A stretch of DNA of 8,355 nt, taken from the NCBI GenBank assembly GCA_015523055.1, contig WALD01000060.1:1-8355 (forward strand), written 5' to 3'. Shown in pieces: positions 1-6,176 of the stretch; the stretch's first letter is position 1; each line of letters begins with the position of its first letter. Source of the DNA: Candidatus Altarchaeota archaeon (lineage in GTDB: Archaea > Altiarchaeota > Altiarchaeia > IMC4 > QMZM01). A model generated the notes under the pieces. It did not search any database. It was not told the DNA's origin and was given only the letters and a program-made list of their open reading frames with translations. Made by a program: the position numbers and the translations under genes.

Positions 1-1105
1 CATCAAACAACCCTAAAATCTCAAGTTCTAAGTCTTTGAAATATTTTGTATCAATTGGTAAAAATTGATATTTCCTATTTAACTCTTTGCCTGTTAAAGT
101 ATTTTCTAAAATCTTAGCCTTACCAAAATCATCATCAACAATTCCCAAACTCTGCCACTCTTTAACTTGTTCATCAAAATTAGGATGGCTTAAAATCTTC
201 CCTACAAGCTCGATGCTTTTATCTGCAATCCTATCCAGAGTTATCACATAGTTAGAATTCAAAACAAACTTTGGTTTATTCCATATCTTTACTAACTCAT
301 CCTCAAATTGTGAGATAAAATCAATTATCTTAAAGGCAATATCTTTCAAAACCTGCAACTGCTTTATTCTTTTCTCAGTCCACTCGCTCTCACCAGAAAA
401 AACATACTGATAAATCCAGATGTTAAACTGTTCCTTCAAAAATTCCTTTGCATTCTTATTTATAAAGTAATCAACTTCGCTTTGCTTTTCAAAAACTCTA
501 AAAGCATTCTCTAAGACATCCTCATTTATTTTTATTCCTTCTTTCCTTAATGCTTTTAAAATCTCAGCAATCTTTGTTTTCTTACCTCTTTCAGAATAAG
601 AGACATTAAAAACAATTGCTCCATCTTCCCTTTTCTCTTTAAACTCATAAACAATTTCTCTCTTCTCATTTGCTTTTTTATATTCAAGTATAGAAACATC
701 AAAGAAGAATTTATATCCATCTATCTCAACCTCAAGATTCTTAAACAATCTATCGGTTTTGACATAATAAAGCATGTGGGTTTTCCAGAATAGAATAACA
801 TCCTTATCATCGGTATATACTTTCTCATAAACATTTTGATGAATGGGCGTGTATCTGAAGTAAATTGACCCACTTTCTGAAAAATAGCGGTTAAAGAATG
901 TGTAGAGTTTACCAAAAAGTTCTTCTTTAAATTCAGGGAATGGTGCTATTGCTTTCTCAATATCCCCTTGGAGTTTCGGAAACACACCCTTTTCATAATA
1001 TCTTGACTTGATCCTCATTAAATCGATATAACCTGATTCTCCTTCTACCTTTGCTCCTACGAAGATATCTTTCAAAGCATCATAGAATTTTTGCTCTTTA
1101 GTCAT
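1..1105 (-). CDS. Type III-like adenine-specific DNA methyltransferase (Mod), N-terminal part, cut by window edge
   Basis: The frame starts at the ATG at 1105-1103 (MTKEQKFYDAL...) and stays open for 368 codons to the left edge, so the C-terminal part is missing. The N-terminus resembles, from memory, the conserved N-terminal region of type III restriction-modification methyltransferases. Recognisable stretches are GYIDLMRIKSRYY near residue 25, FNRYFSESGSIYF near 75, VYTDDKDVILFW near 95, VFEKQSEVDYFINKNAKEF near 220 and KIIDFISQFEDELVKIWNKPKF near 275. The catalytic DPPY/F and SAM-binding motifs of this family normally lie further C-terminal and are outside the window, so catalysis is inferred. 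The expected role is N6-adenine methylation protecting host DNA, paired with a Res nuclease that would lie further left. No Shine-Dalgarno is seen upstream. The gene is strikingly A+T-rich compared with its neighbours, which suggests horizontal acquisition. It could instead belong to a solitary methyltransferase. Confidence 0.85.
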   Translation of the reverse strand, partial: MTKEQKFYDALKDIFVGAKVEGESGYIDLMRIKSRYYEKGVFPKLQGDIEKAIAPFPEFKEELFGKLYTFFNRYFSESGSIYFRYTPIHQNVYEKVYTDDKDVILFWKTHMLYYVKTDRLFKNLEVEIDGYKFFFDVSILEYKKANEKREIVYEFKEKREDGAIVFNVSYSERGKKTKIAEILKALRKEGIKINEDVLENAFRVFEKQSEVDYFINKNAKEFLKEQFNIWIYQYVFSGESEWTEKRIKQLQVLKDIAFKIIDFISQFEDELVKIWNKPKFVLNSNYVITLDRIADKSIELVGKILSHPNFDEQVKEWQSLGIVDDDFGKAKILENTLTGKELNRKYQFLPIDTKYFKDLELEILGLFD

Positions 1106-1123
1106 GTTTTTCACATCTTTTAA

Positions 1124-1210
1124 TTATGGCGTCGGGCATTTCATATAACAACCTGATATATCCGGAACCTTAGCTGCATAGACTCCGTCTTCATCCCGCT
1201 CTATTAATGC
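1124..1210 (-). pseudogene. HicB-like antitoxin remnant (N-terminal fragment)
   Basis: On the minus strand, 28 codons ending in TAA (1126-1124) contain IERDEDGVYAAKVPDISGCY. This matches the signature at the start of HicB antitoxins, typically I-E-(R/K)-D-E-D-G-x-Y-x-A-x-V-P-(D/E)-L-P-G-C. The usual continuation (a G-D-T-x-E-E-A-like helix) is absent: the frame turns into MKCPTP and stops. There is no ATG, GTG or TTG in frame after the preceding stop, which overlaps the 3' end of rfcS. I therefore read it as a decayed fragment, lacking both its start and its C-terminal half. It lies between the rfcS stop and the methyltransferase start, all on the same strand, and no hicA-like toxin is visible. 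The family call rests on about 20 residues. Confidence 0.6.
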
Positions 1211-1223
1211 TGGGGTGTTTATA

Positions 1224-2165
1224 TCATCTCTTCAGTGTCATTATTCTCGCTAATAAAGCCTCAAGCTGAATTCTCTCATTTGCTCCCTCAACGACATTAA
1301 AGTTACATTCTCCAATGAGGTCAATAATTCCTATTTTAAGTTCGTCCTGCACTTCAAGTCCCATCACCTCCCTGTTCATCTGCAGGAGGATATCCTCCCC
1401 CGACATGCCGTGACTGAGGAGCAGTCTGTCAGTCAGATTGCGGGCGTCGAGGAATTTTCCCTGTAATGCCAGAACGAGAATATTCCTTATCTCTTCCGGG
1501 CGGGCTCTTGAGGCAATTGAATAAACATTGTCCTCATCAACCCTGCCGAGAGCAGCAGCAGATTGCAGAAGATTTATCGCCTGTCTCATATCTCCTTCAG
1601 CAACGTAGACTATGGCATCAATCCCGGAATCGGTGTGTGCTACGTTCTCTTCCTCCAGAATCTTTACCAGATGCTTCTTTATTGTATCCCTCCGGATTGG
1701 CCTGAACCTGAATATCGCACATCTCGATTGCAGTGGCTCAATGATTTTACTTGAAAAGTTAACAGACAGGATAAATCTCGCTGTCTTTGTGTAATTCTCC
1801 ATAGTCCTGCGCATTGCATTCTGTGCATCAGAGGTAAGAGCATCGGCTTCGTCAAGGAATATTATCTTGAAACCACCCTCCATTGATCTTGTCCTTGCAA
1901 AGTCCTTTATCTTTGTTCTTACGACCTCAATTCCTCTCTCGTCAGATCCGTTCAACTCAAGAAAATTCCCCCGCACATCACCAAAGAATTCCCTGGTTAT
2001 TGCCAGAGCAGCCGTTGTTTTTCCAACCCCTGCAGGCCCGGCAAAGAGTAGATGAGGTATTGAACCTGATTTAACATAAGCCTTAAACCTGTCAACTAGA
2101 GCATCCTGTCCCACGATATCATCCAGTTTCTGCGGCCTGTATTTCTCGGTCCATGGAAGTTCCAT
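1224..2165 (-). CDS. rfcS: Replication factor C small subunit (clamp loader ATPase)
   Basis: A 313-residue AAA+ ATPase of normal length for archaeal RfcS. With the large subunit RfcL it forms the clamp loader that opens PCNA and places it on primed DNA. In order it shows the N-terminal WTEKYRP signature (residues 5-11), Walker A GPAGVGKT (43-50), Walker B IIFLDEAD (101-108), a sensor-1 region ending in SVNFSSK (134-140), the RFC-box SRC motif (147-149) that supplies the arginine finger, and the sensor-2 motif GDMRQ (191-195). An alpha-helical C-terminal collar domain follows. Sensor 1 reads SVN where the family often has SCN, a mild variation. The start is the ATG at 2165, directly before the signature. 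There is no intein. It is transcribed divergently from ileS across a 49-base gap; rfcL is not in the window. Confidence 0.97.
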   Translation of the reverse strand: MELPWTEKYRPQKLDDIVGQDALVDRFKAYVKSGSIPHLLFAGPAGVGKTTAALAITREFFGDVRGNFLELNGSDERGIEVVRTKIKDFARTRSMEGGFKIIFLDEADALTSDAQNAMRRTMENYTKTARFILSVNFSSKIIEPLQSRCAIFRFRPIRRDTIKKHLVKILEEENVAHTDSGIDAIVYVAEGDMRQAINLLQSAAALGRVDEDNVYSIASRARPEEIRNILVLALQGKFLDARNLTDRLLLSHGMSGEDILLQMNREVMGLEVQDELKIGIIDLIGECNFNVVEGANERIQLEALLARIMTLKR

Positions 2166-2214
2166 TCTACCTCATGAAATTTAAGAACCTACGCTTAAAT
2201 TAATAGGTCTGACC
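2166..2214. promoter_or_regulatory. Divergent promoter region between rfcS and ileS
   Basis: Two A+T-rich TATA-like elements lie in the 49 bases between the divergent starts. On the plus strand, AAATTTAA at 2177-2184 would place transcription start near 2207, about 8 bases before the ileS ATG. Read on the minus strand, TATTAATTTAAG (2204-2193) would place the rfcS transcription start near 2172, about 7 bases before its ATG. Each box therefore lies within the other gene's start region, and both transcripts would be nearly leaderless. Neither start has a Shine-Dalgarno sequence, which fits. Box positions follow the archaeal rule that the TATA centre lies about 27 bases upstream of the start; no start site is demonstrated. 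Confidence 0.45.
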
Positions 2215-5200
2215 ATGACCAAAGAACTTGACCTGCCAGAGCTGGAGGAAAGGATCCAGAATTACTGGAGAGAGGAGAACATCTACAGGGAACTTGTTGA
2301 AAGCAGAAAGGGAGGGACAAAATTCTATTTCTGCCAGGGGCCTCCCTTTACCTCAGGACATGCCCACATAGGTCATGCGTGGAACCATGCAATAAAGGAT
2401 TCCATAATTCGCTATAAGAGTATGCAGGGTTTTGAGGTTTTCAGGAGGGCCGGGTGGGACATGCACGGGCTTCCGACTGAGGTCAAGGTGGAGGAGGAGG
2501 TTCTTGGATCAAGGACGAAAAAGGAGATTCAGGAGTATGGAATAAAGAACTTCATTCAGGAATGCAAGAGATTCTCGATAAAGAACATGAATGTAATGAC
2601 CGAACAATTGAAGAGGCTGGGTGTCTGGCTGGACTGGGACAACCCATACCAGACAGATGATACAAGGTACATGGAAAGTGTCTGGTTCTGCATAAAAAGG
2701 GCATATGAAAAGGGTTTGCTGTACCAGGATAACAGAGTAATCCACTGGTGCCCCCGGTGTGAAACTGCCATGTCAGGATATGAGGTCAAAGAGGAGTACA
2801 GAGACATTACAGACACCTCTATCTATGTCAAAGCAAGGGTAAAAGGCAGGGACGAATCAATACTTATATGGACTACAACCCCCTGGACGCTTCCTGCGAA
2901 TACGGCAATTGCTGCGCATCCGGAATTTGATTATGTAAGAGCTAGGGTCGGGGGTGAGGTAATAATCCTCGCAAAGGAAAGAGTTTATATTCTTAAAGGA
3001 GCGTATGAAATTCTTGAGGAATTCAGGGGGGAGGAACTCAATGGACTAGAATACGAACCAATACTCAATATTCCGGTGCAACAGGGGATAAAACACAGGG
3101 TTGTAATGGCCCCAGACCTTGTAACTCTGGAGGATGGAAGCGGTTTTGTTCATATAGCTCCCGGGCACGGCGAGGAAGACTTTGAGATAGGGAGGAGGTA
3201 CAATCTGGATTCCCTCTCCCCGGTGGATGATTCAGGGAGATTCACGATAGAACCCTACAAAGGGGAGTATGTCAGGGATGCCAATTCGGTTATAATACGG
3301 GACCTGGAGGAAACAGGCAATCTTTATAAAGAGGAGAGGATAACCCACCCCTACCCGCACTGTTGGAGGTGCAAGAGCCCCCTGATTATGAGAATGACTC
3401 CACAGTGGTTCCTTGCTGTTTCGAAGATAAGGGACAGGCTCCTGAAGAAAAACAGGGAGATTGAGTGGATTCCAGATTGGATTGGCTCAGGTAGATTCAA
3501 GAAATGGCTCCAGAATGCAAAGGACTGGTGCATATCCCGACAGAGATACTGGAATACTCCTCTGCCTATATGGCAGTGTTCCTGTGGCAGGATGGAGGTC
3601 ATAGGTAGCATAGAGGAACTCTACGAGAAGTCGATAGAAAAACTTAACCCGGAGGACATAGATTTGCATATGCCCTCAATGGACGCTGTCAGGATAAGGT
3701 GTTCCTGCGGCAGGGAGATGAGAAGGGTTCCTGATGTCATGGATGTCTGGCTTGACTCAGGATCTGCTTCGTGGGCAAACCTGGGTTATCCACATAAGAA
3801 GGGGAAATTCAAGGAACTTTTCCCGGCGGATTTCATAACCGAAGGTTCTGACCAGACCAGAGGGTGGTTCTACTCTATGCTTGTCTGCTCAGTAATTGCC
3901 TTTGATGATATACCCTACAAAAGGGTGCTCTACCACGGTTTCAGCCTTGACTCAGAGGGTAGGAAGATGTCAAAATCACTGGGGAATGTTGTCGAGCCAT
4001 TGAATGTTGTCAGGAAATATGGAGCCGATGTGCTGAGGTTTTATATGCTGTCTGCTACCGTTCCATGGGAGGACCTGCGGTTCAACATGGAGTCCCTGAC
4101 TGCGGTAGACAGAACCCTGAGAATTCTCTGGAATACATTCATATTCGCCCGGACATATATGGGAATGGACGAATTTGATTATAAACAAGGGCCCCCCATA
4201 TCCCCAAAGAATTCTGCTGTATCCCGGAAGAATTCCACTACATCCCCCCGGAATTCTGTCCCCCTCGAGACGGAGGATATATGGTTGCTATCAAGGTATA
4301 ATTCCCTCATTTCGGGGGTTACGGAGGCCATGGAGAAATATTATATACATGATGCATGCAGACTAATAAACGAATTCATCCTTGAATTGAGCAGGTGGTA
4401 TATAAAGCTGGTAAGAGACAGGGTCTGGATTGAGGGCAGGGATGCACGGAAAATCTCGGTTTATGTCACCTTGCAAAGGGTTCTGTCCGGGCTTGCAATA
4501 CTGATGGCTCCCATAACCCCACATCTGTCGGAGGAGATCTACAGAAACCTTACTGCAGATAGAAGCGTTCACCTCCAGCCATGGCCTCTTGTAAATGAGG
4601 GGGAGATAGACAGGACGCTCGAGAACGAGATGCTCATGGCCCAGGAGATTGCCGAGGGCGTTAAGTCTGCAAGGCAGAGGTCTGGCATCAAGTTAAGGTG
4701 GCCAATTCCAAGGGTTATAATCGCACCGAGGGAGAGGATTAATCTGGACAGGGTTGAAAGCATAATCCTTAAGGCATGCAACGCGAAGGAGCTTGAGGTG
4801 AAGAAGATTGAGGCAGATATCGTCGTGAAGCCCAACCTTCCAGTGCTGGGACCGAGGCTAAAGAGCGATATGGGGGAATTCCTCAAGGATCTCAAGAATA
4901 TTAAGGCAGAGGATATCAAGGATAAAGATGAGGTGAGGATAGGGAGGTTTAGGGTAAAGAAGGACGAGCTGATATTCAAAACCAGAATTTTCCATGACCT
5001 GGTTGCAGAAGAATTCAGCCAGGGCGTTGTGTATATAGACTCAAAACTTGATGAAAGGCTATTCTCTGAGGCGATGGCCAGAGAGATTATCAGGAGAATT
5101 CAGCAGATGAGAAAAGACCTCAATCTTGAAGAGCTGAAACAGATAGAGGTTGCGATAGATTGCAGTGAGAAATTCAAACCCCACATCCTCAACAACAAGG

Positions 5201-5307
5201 AATTCATCCAGCATGAAACAAGGAGTTCAATATCAATTGCCAGAAAGAAGGGTTTTTCTAAAGAGTGGGAGATAGAGGGTGAGAAGCTGAAGATTAGCAT
5301 TATTTAA
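2215..5307 (+). CDS. ileS: Isoleucyl-tRNA synthetase, archaeal/eukaryotic type
   Basis: A class I aminoacyl-tRNA synthetase of 1030 residues, normal for archaeal IleRS; it charges tRNA-Ile with isoleucine in the cytoplasm. It shows the PPFTSG stretch and HIGH motif (residues 51-54), and a CPRC knuckle (179-182) next to MSGYEVKEEY. The CP1 editing domain includes the TTTPWTLPANTAI stretch (220-232) and APGHGEEDF (315-323), whose Asp322 is the likely editing residue that hydrolyses Val-tRNA-Ile. A second knuckle CWRC (383-386), WCISRQRYW (438-446), two CSCG pairs (455-458 and 496-499), DVWLDSGSASW and the KMSKS loop (585-589 region, GRKMSKSLGNV) follow. The anticodon-binding domain begins near ETEDIWLLSRYN (686). 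Between them, residues 662-682 form three heptapeptide repeats that look like an extra insertion. The ATG at 2215 lacks a Shine-Dalgarno; a near-leaderless transcript is likely. It lies 27 bases before rpl21e. Confidence 0.98.
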   Translation: MTKELDLPELEERIQNYWREENIYRELVESRKGGTKFYFCQGPPFTSGHAHIGHAWNHAIKDSIIRYKSMQGFEVFRRAGWDMHGLPTEVKVEEEVLGSRTKKEIQEYGIKNFIQECKRFSIKNMNVMTEQLKRLGVWLDWDNPYQTDDTRYMESVWFCIKRAYEKGLLYQDNRVIHWCPRCETAMSGYEVKEEYRDITDTSIYVKARVKGRDESILIWTTTPWTLPANTAIAAHPEFDYVRARVGGEVIILAKERVYILKGAYEILEEFRGEELNGLEYEPILNIPVQQGIKHRVVMAPDLVTLEDGSGFVHIAPGHGEEDFEIGRRYNLDSLSPVDDSGRFTIEPYKGEYVRDANSVIIRDLEETGNLYKEERITHPYPHCWRCKSPLIMRMTPQWFLAVSKIRDRLLKKNREIEWIPDWIGSGRFKKWLQNAKDWCISRQRYWNTPLPIWQCSCGRMEVIGSIEELYEKSIEKLNPEDIDLHMPSMDAVRIRCSCGREMRRVPDVMDVWLDSGSASWANLGYPHKKGKFKELFPADFITEGSDQTRGWFYSMLVCSVIAFDDIPYKRVLYHGFSLDSEGRKMSKSLGNVVEPLNVVRKYGADVLRFYMLSATVPWEDLRFNMESLTAVDRTLRILWNTFIFARTYMGMDEFDYKQGPPISPKNSAVSRKNSTTSPRNSVPLETEDIWLLSRYNSLISGVTEAMEKYYIHDACRLINEFILELSRWYIKLVRDRVWIEGRDARKISVYVTLQRVLSGLAILMAPITPHLSEEIYRNLTADRSVHLQPWPLVNEGEIDRTLENEMLMAQEIAEGVKSARQRSGIKLRWPIPRVIIAPRERINLDRVESIILKACNAKELEVKKIEADIVVKPNLPVLGPRLKSDMGEFLKDLKNIKAEDIKDKDEVRIGRFRVKKDELIFKTRIFHDLVAEEFSQGVVYIDSKLDERLFSEAMAREIIRRIQQMRKDLNLEELKQIEVAIDCSEKFKPHILNNKEFIQHETRSSISIARKKGFSKEWEIEGEKLKISII
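4198..4260 (+). repeat. Three 21-bp in-frame tandem repeats inside ileS
   Basis: Three degenerate 21-base units encode ISPKNSA, VSRKNST and TSPRNSV. Each unit carries GAATTC at the same phase (4209, 4230, 4251). The repeats sit in a linker between the catalytic core and the anticodon-binding domain. The units differ at several bases, so this is not a very recent slippage event. The short Ser/Asn/Lys/Pro composition predicts a flexible, exposed loop. Confidence 0.85.
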
Positions 5308-5308
5308 G
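5301..5308 (+). promoter_or_regulatory. TATA-like box for rpl21e, overlapping the ileS stop
   Basis: TATTTAAG covers the ileS stop codon and would direct initiation near 5331, four bases before the rpl21e ATG. No Shine-Dalgarno precedes rpl21e, consistent with a leaderless or nearly leaderless message. Co-transcription from ileS is equally possible. Confidence 0.35.
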
Positions 5309-5334
5309 CCTCCCTACTAATCTATTAATTCACG

Positions 5335-5661
5335 ATGAAAGGTTCTCAGGGCTATAGAAGGAAAAGTAGAGGGCTCAGGGTAAAACCGAGGGACAGAGGG
5401 AAGGTAAGGATAAAGAGATATCTTCAGAAATTCAATGAAGGAGAAACTGTATCAATAAAGATAGATGCAAGTTACAGGAACATCCCCCGTCCAAGATTTG
5501 AAGGTAAGTCTGGGAAGGTCGTTGCAACACAGGGCAGAGCGTATTATATAGATATAAGGGATGTTAAGAAAAGGAAGAAACTTCTTGTGGCTCCTGAGCA
5601 CCTCATAAAGATAAGGGGAATAAAAGATGAAGAACGTCGGACCAAGGTCCGCAGTATGTAG
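5335..5661 (+). CDS. rpl21e: 50S ribosomal protein L21e
   Basis: A small, very basic protein of 108 residues, slightly longer than the usual 95-100 for archaeal L21e. It is a component of the large ribosomal subunit, shared by archaea and eukaryotes and absent from bacteria. Supporting stretches are YRRKSRGLRVKPRDRG (7-22), the SH3-like barrel core with FNEGETVSIKID (33-44), IPRPRFEGKSGKVV (50-63), GRAYYIDIRD (67-76) and APEHL (86-90). The extra length is a charged C-terminal tail after KIRG that is unremarkable. The start at 5335 is the only reasonable one. It follows ileS by 27 bases on the same strand. In many archaea L21e heads the cluster containing rpoF and the DUF655 gene, which is also the order here, but a 515-base gap precedes rpoF. 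The stop is TAG. Confidence 0.96.
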   Translation: MKGSQGYRRKSRGLRVKPRDRGKVRIKRYLQKFNEGETVSIKIDASYRNIPRPRFEGKSGKVVATQGRAYYIDIRDVKKRKKLLVAPEHLIKIRGIKDEERRTKVRSM

Positions 5662-5669
5662 TATATAAG
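5662..5669 (+). promoter_or_regulatory. Strong TATA box directly after rpl21e
   Basis: TATATAAG begins at the base after the rpl21e stop codon and is close to the archaeal TATA consensus. It would start a transcript near 5690-5695. No protein gene follows within 480 bases, so it may drive a noncoding RNA or a very long rpoF leader. Confidence 0.4.
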
Positions 5670-5689
5670 TTCATTGGATTAGCCAACAA

Positions 5690-5860
5690 AATCGCTTAAC
5701 ATAATCTGGGCAGATGTAGATGCAGACTTGCAGGGGAAACCCAGTACTCCTCTGATGTCTGGAACGTAGCACAGTGGTAGTTTGGTGCCGTCACATGCAG
5801 CACGCCCAAGCAAACCAACCAAAGACCAGGGTTAGATAAAACACATGGCATAACTATTTC
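5690..5860 (+). ncRNA. Candidate structured noncoding RNA between rpl21e and rpoF
   Basis: The stretch lacks a plausible protein gene but can form several stems. GGG and CCC (5733-5735 and 5740-5742) close a GAAA tetraloop. Around it CAGAC (5723-5727) can pair with GTCTG (5757-5761). A second hairpin pairs GTTTG with CAAGC (5780-5784, 5807-5811) and, inside it, GTGC with GCAC (5785-5788, 5800-5803). A TATA box lies about 27 bases before the proposed 5' end. I checked it by eye against SRP RNA, RNase P RNA, tRNA and C/D-box patterns and found no match. The 3' end is a guess. The stems are short, so it could be a decayed sequence. Confidence 0.25.
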
Positions 5861-5863
5861 CGG

Positions 5864-5917
5864 GGGGTGAATCAAGAGTTCAGATACCTGGCGGACCACA
5901 GATCAGTTGTGCATCCC
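5864..5917 (+). other. Possible two-part RNA stem
   Basis: GGGGTG (5864-5869) can pair with CATCCC (5912-5917) with one G-U pair. CACA (5897-5900) pairs with TGTG (5908-5911) and abuts the outer stem. This leaves a 27-base side region. It could be the 3' domain of the upstream candidate RNA. Pairing was judged by eye only. Confidence 0.2.
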
Positions 5918-5918
5918 G

Positions 5919-5952
5919 AGAGGCAAGATATTGTATATTTATTCTTGCCTCT
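5919..5952. repeat. 10-bp perfect inverted repeat
   Basis: AGAGGCAAGA (5919-5928) is the exact reverse complement of TCTTGCCTCT (5943-5952), separated by a 14-base A+T-rich loop containing TATATTTA. It could be a terminator-like stem for an upstream RNA, a protein-binding site or the remnant of a small element. The TATATTTA in the loop could also serve as a promoter box. Confidence 0.6.
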
Positions 5953-5963
5953 GAGGTAGTGAT

Positions 5964-5993
5964 CAGTTTCATGCTAAACAGTTTCATGCTAAA
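5964..5993. repeat. Perfect 15-bp tandem duplication
   Basis: CAGTTTCATGCTAAA occurs at 5964-5978 and is repeated immediately at 5979-5993 with no mismatch. It is directly followed by an A-rich tract and by GGAGGT. Perfect identity suggests a recent slippage or duplication. Confidence 0.9.
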
Positions 5994-6052
5994 AACAAAA
6001 GGAGGTATAAGCAAGGTTGTGACACTATGTCGTAAATATGTGAGCTGATATC

Positions 6053-6134
6053 GAAAATCACAGATTTTCAATAAATGGGGATTCATGAGATTCTCATTGG
6101 CTTGCATTGTATTCCAATCCATCAGGATTGAAAT
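6053..6134. repeat. Cluster of three short hairpin-forming inverted repeats
   Basis: GAAAATC and GATTTTC (6053-6059, 6063-6069) flank ACA. ATGAG and CTCAT (6085-6089, 6093-6097) flank a 3-base loop. ATTCCAATCC and GGATTGAAAT (6111-6120, 6125-6134) flank ATCA with one mismatch. All have loops of 3-4 bases. The GGATTGAAAT end is reminiscent of CRISPR repeats, but it occurs once, so no array is present. Confidence 0.55.
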
Positions 6135-6156
6135 AAATTACGCTCCATAGGAGCGT
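6131..6156 (+). promoter_or_regulatory. Likely rpoF promoter with operator-like palindrome
   Basis: AAATAAATTA at 6131-6140 is a TATA-like box that would start a transcript near 6162, about 15 bases before the rpoF ATG. Immediately after it, ACGCTCC (6140-6146) and GGAGCGT (6150-6156) form a perfect 7-bp inverted repeat around ATA. It would lie between the TATA box and the transcription start, where archaeal repressors often bind. It could equally be the last hairpin of the cluster upstream. Both roles are inferred. Confidence 0.35.
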
Positions 6157-6176
6157 CATTTCCTTGCGAAGTTGTA

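Noticed and set aside
721..915. Minus-strand 64-codon frame inside the methyltransferase region
   Set aside because: It is out of frame with the methyltransferase reading, which is open throughout and matches a known family.
1127..1141. Minus-strand start for a 13-codon peptide (MPDAIIKRCEKHD) across the hicB remnant and methyltransferase start
   Set aside because: Too short, no ribosome binding site and no sequence support.
5763..5835. tRNA-like stretch with a D-arm-like AGTGGTAG and CCGTCAC resembling an Asp anticodon loop
   Set aside because: No acceptor stem pairs, no TTCRA T loop and no proper T stem could be found at the right distances.
5696..5899. Minus-strand 67-codon frame in the rpl21e-rpoF gap
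   Set aside because: Rich in Cys, His, Pro and Trp with no family resemblance, ribosome binding site or promoter; it looks like a chance frame.
5971..6048. 25-codon plus-strand frame beginning in the 15-bp tandem repeat
   Set aside because: No ribosome binding site before the ATG, no recognisable sequence, and it begins inside a recent duplication.
6111..6134. CRISPR-like repeat (ends in GGATTGAAAT)
   Set aside because: Only one copy is present and there are no evenly spaced units, so there is no array.
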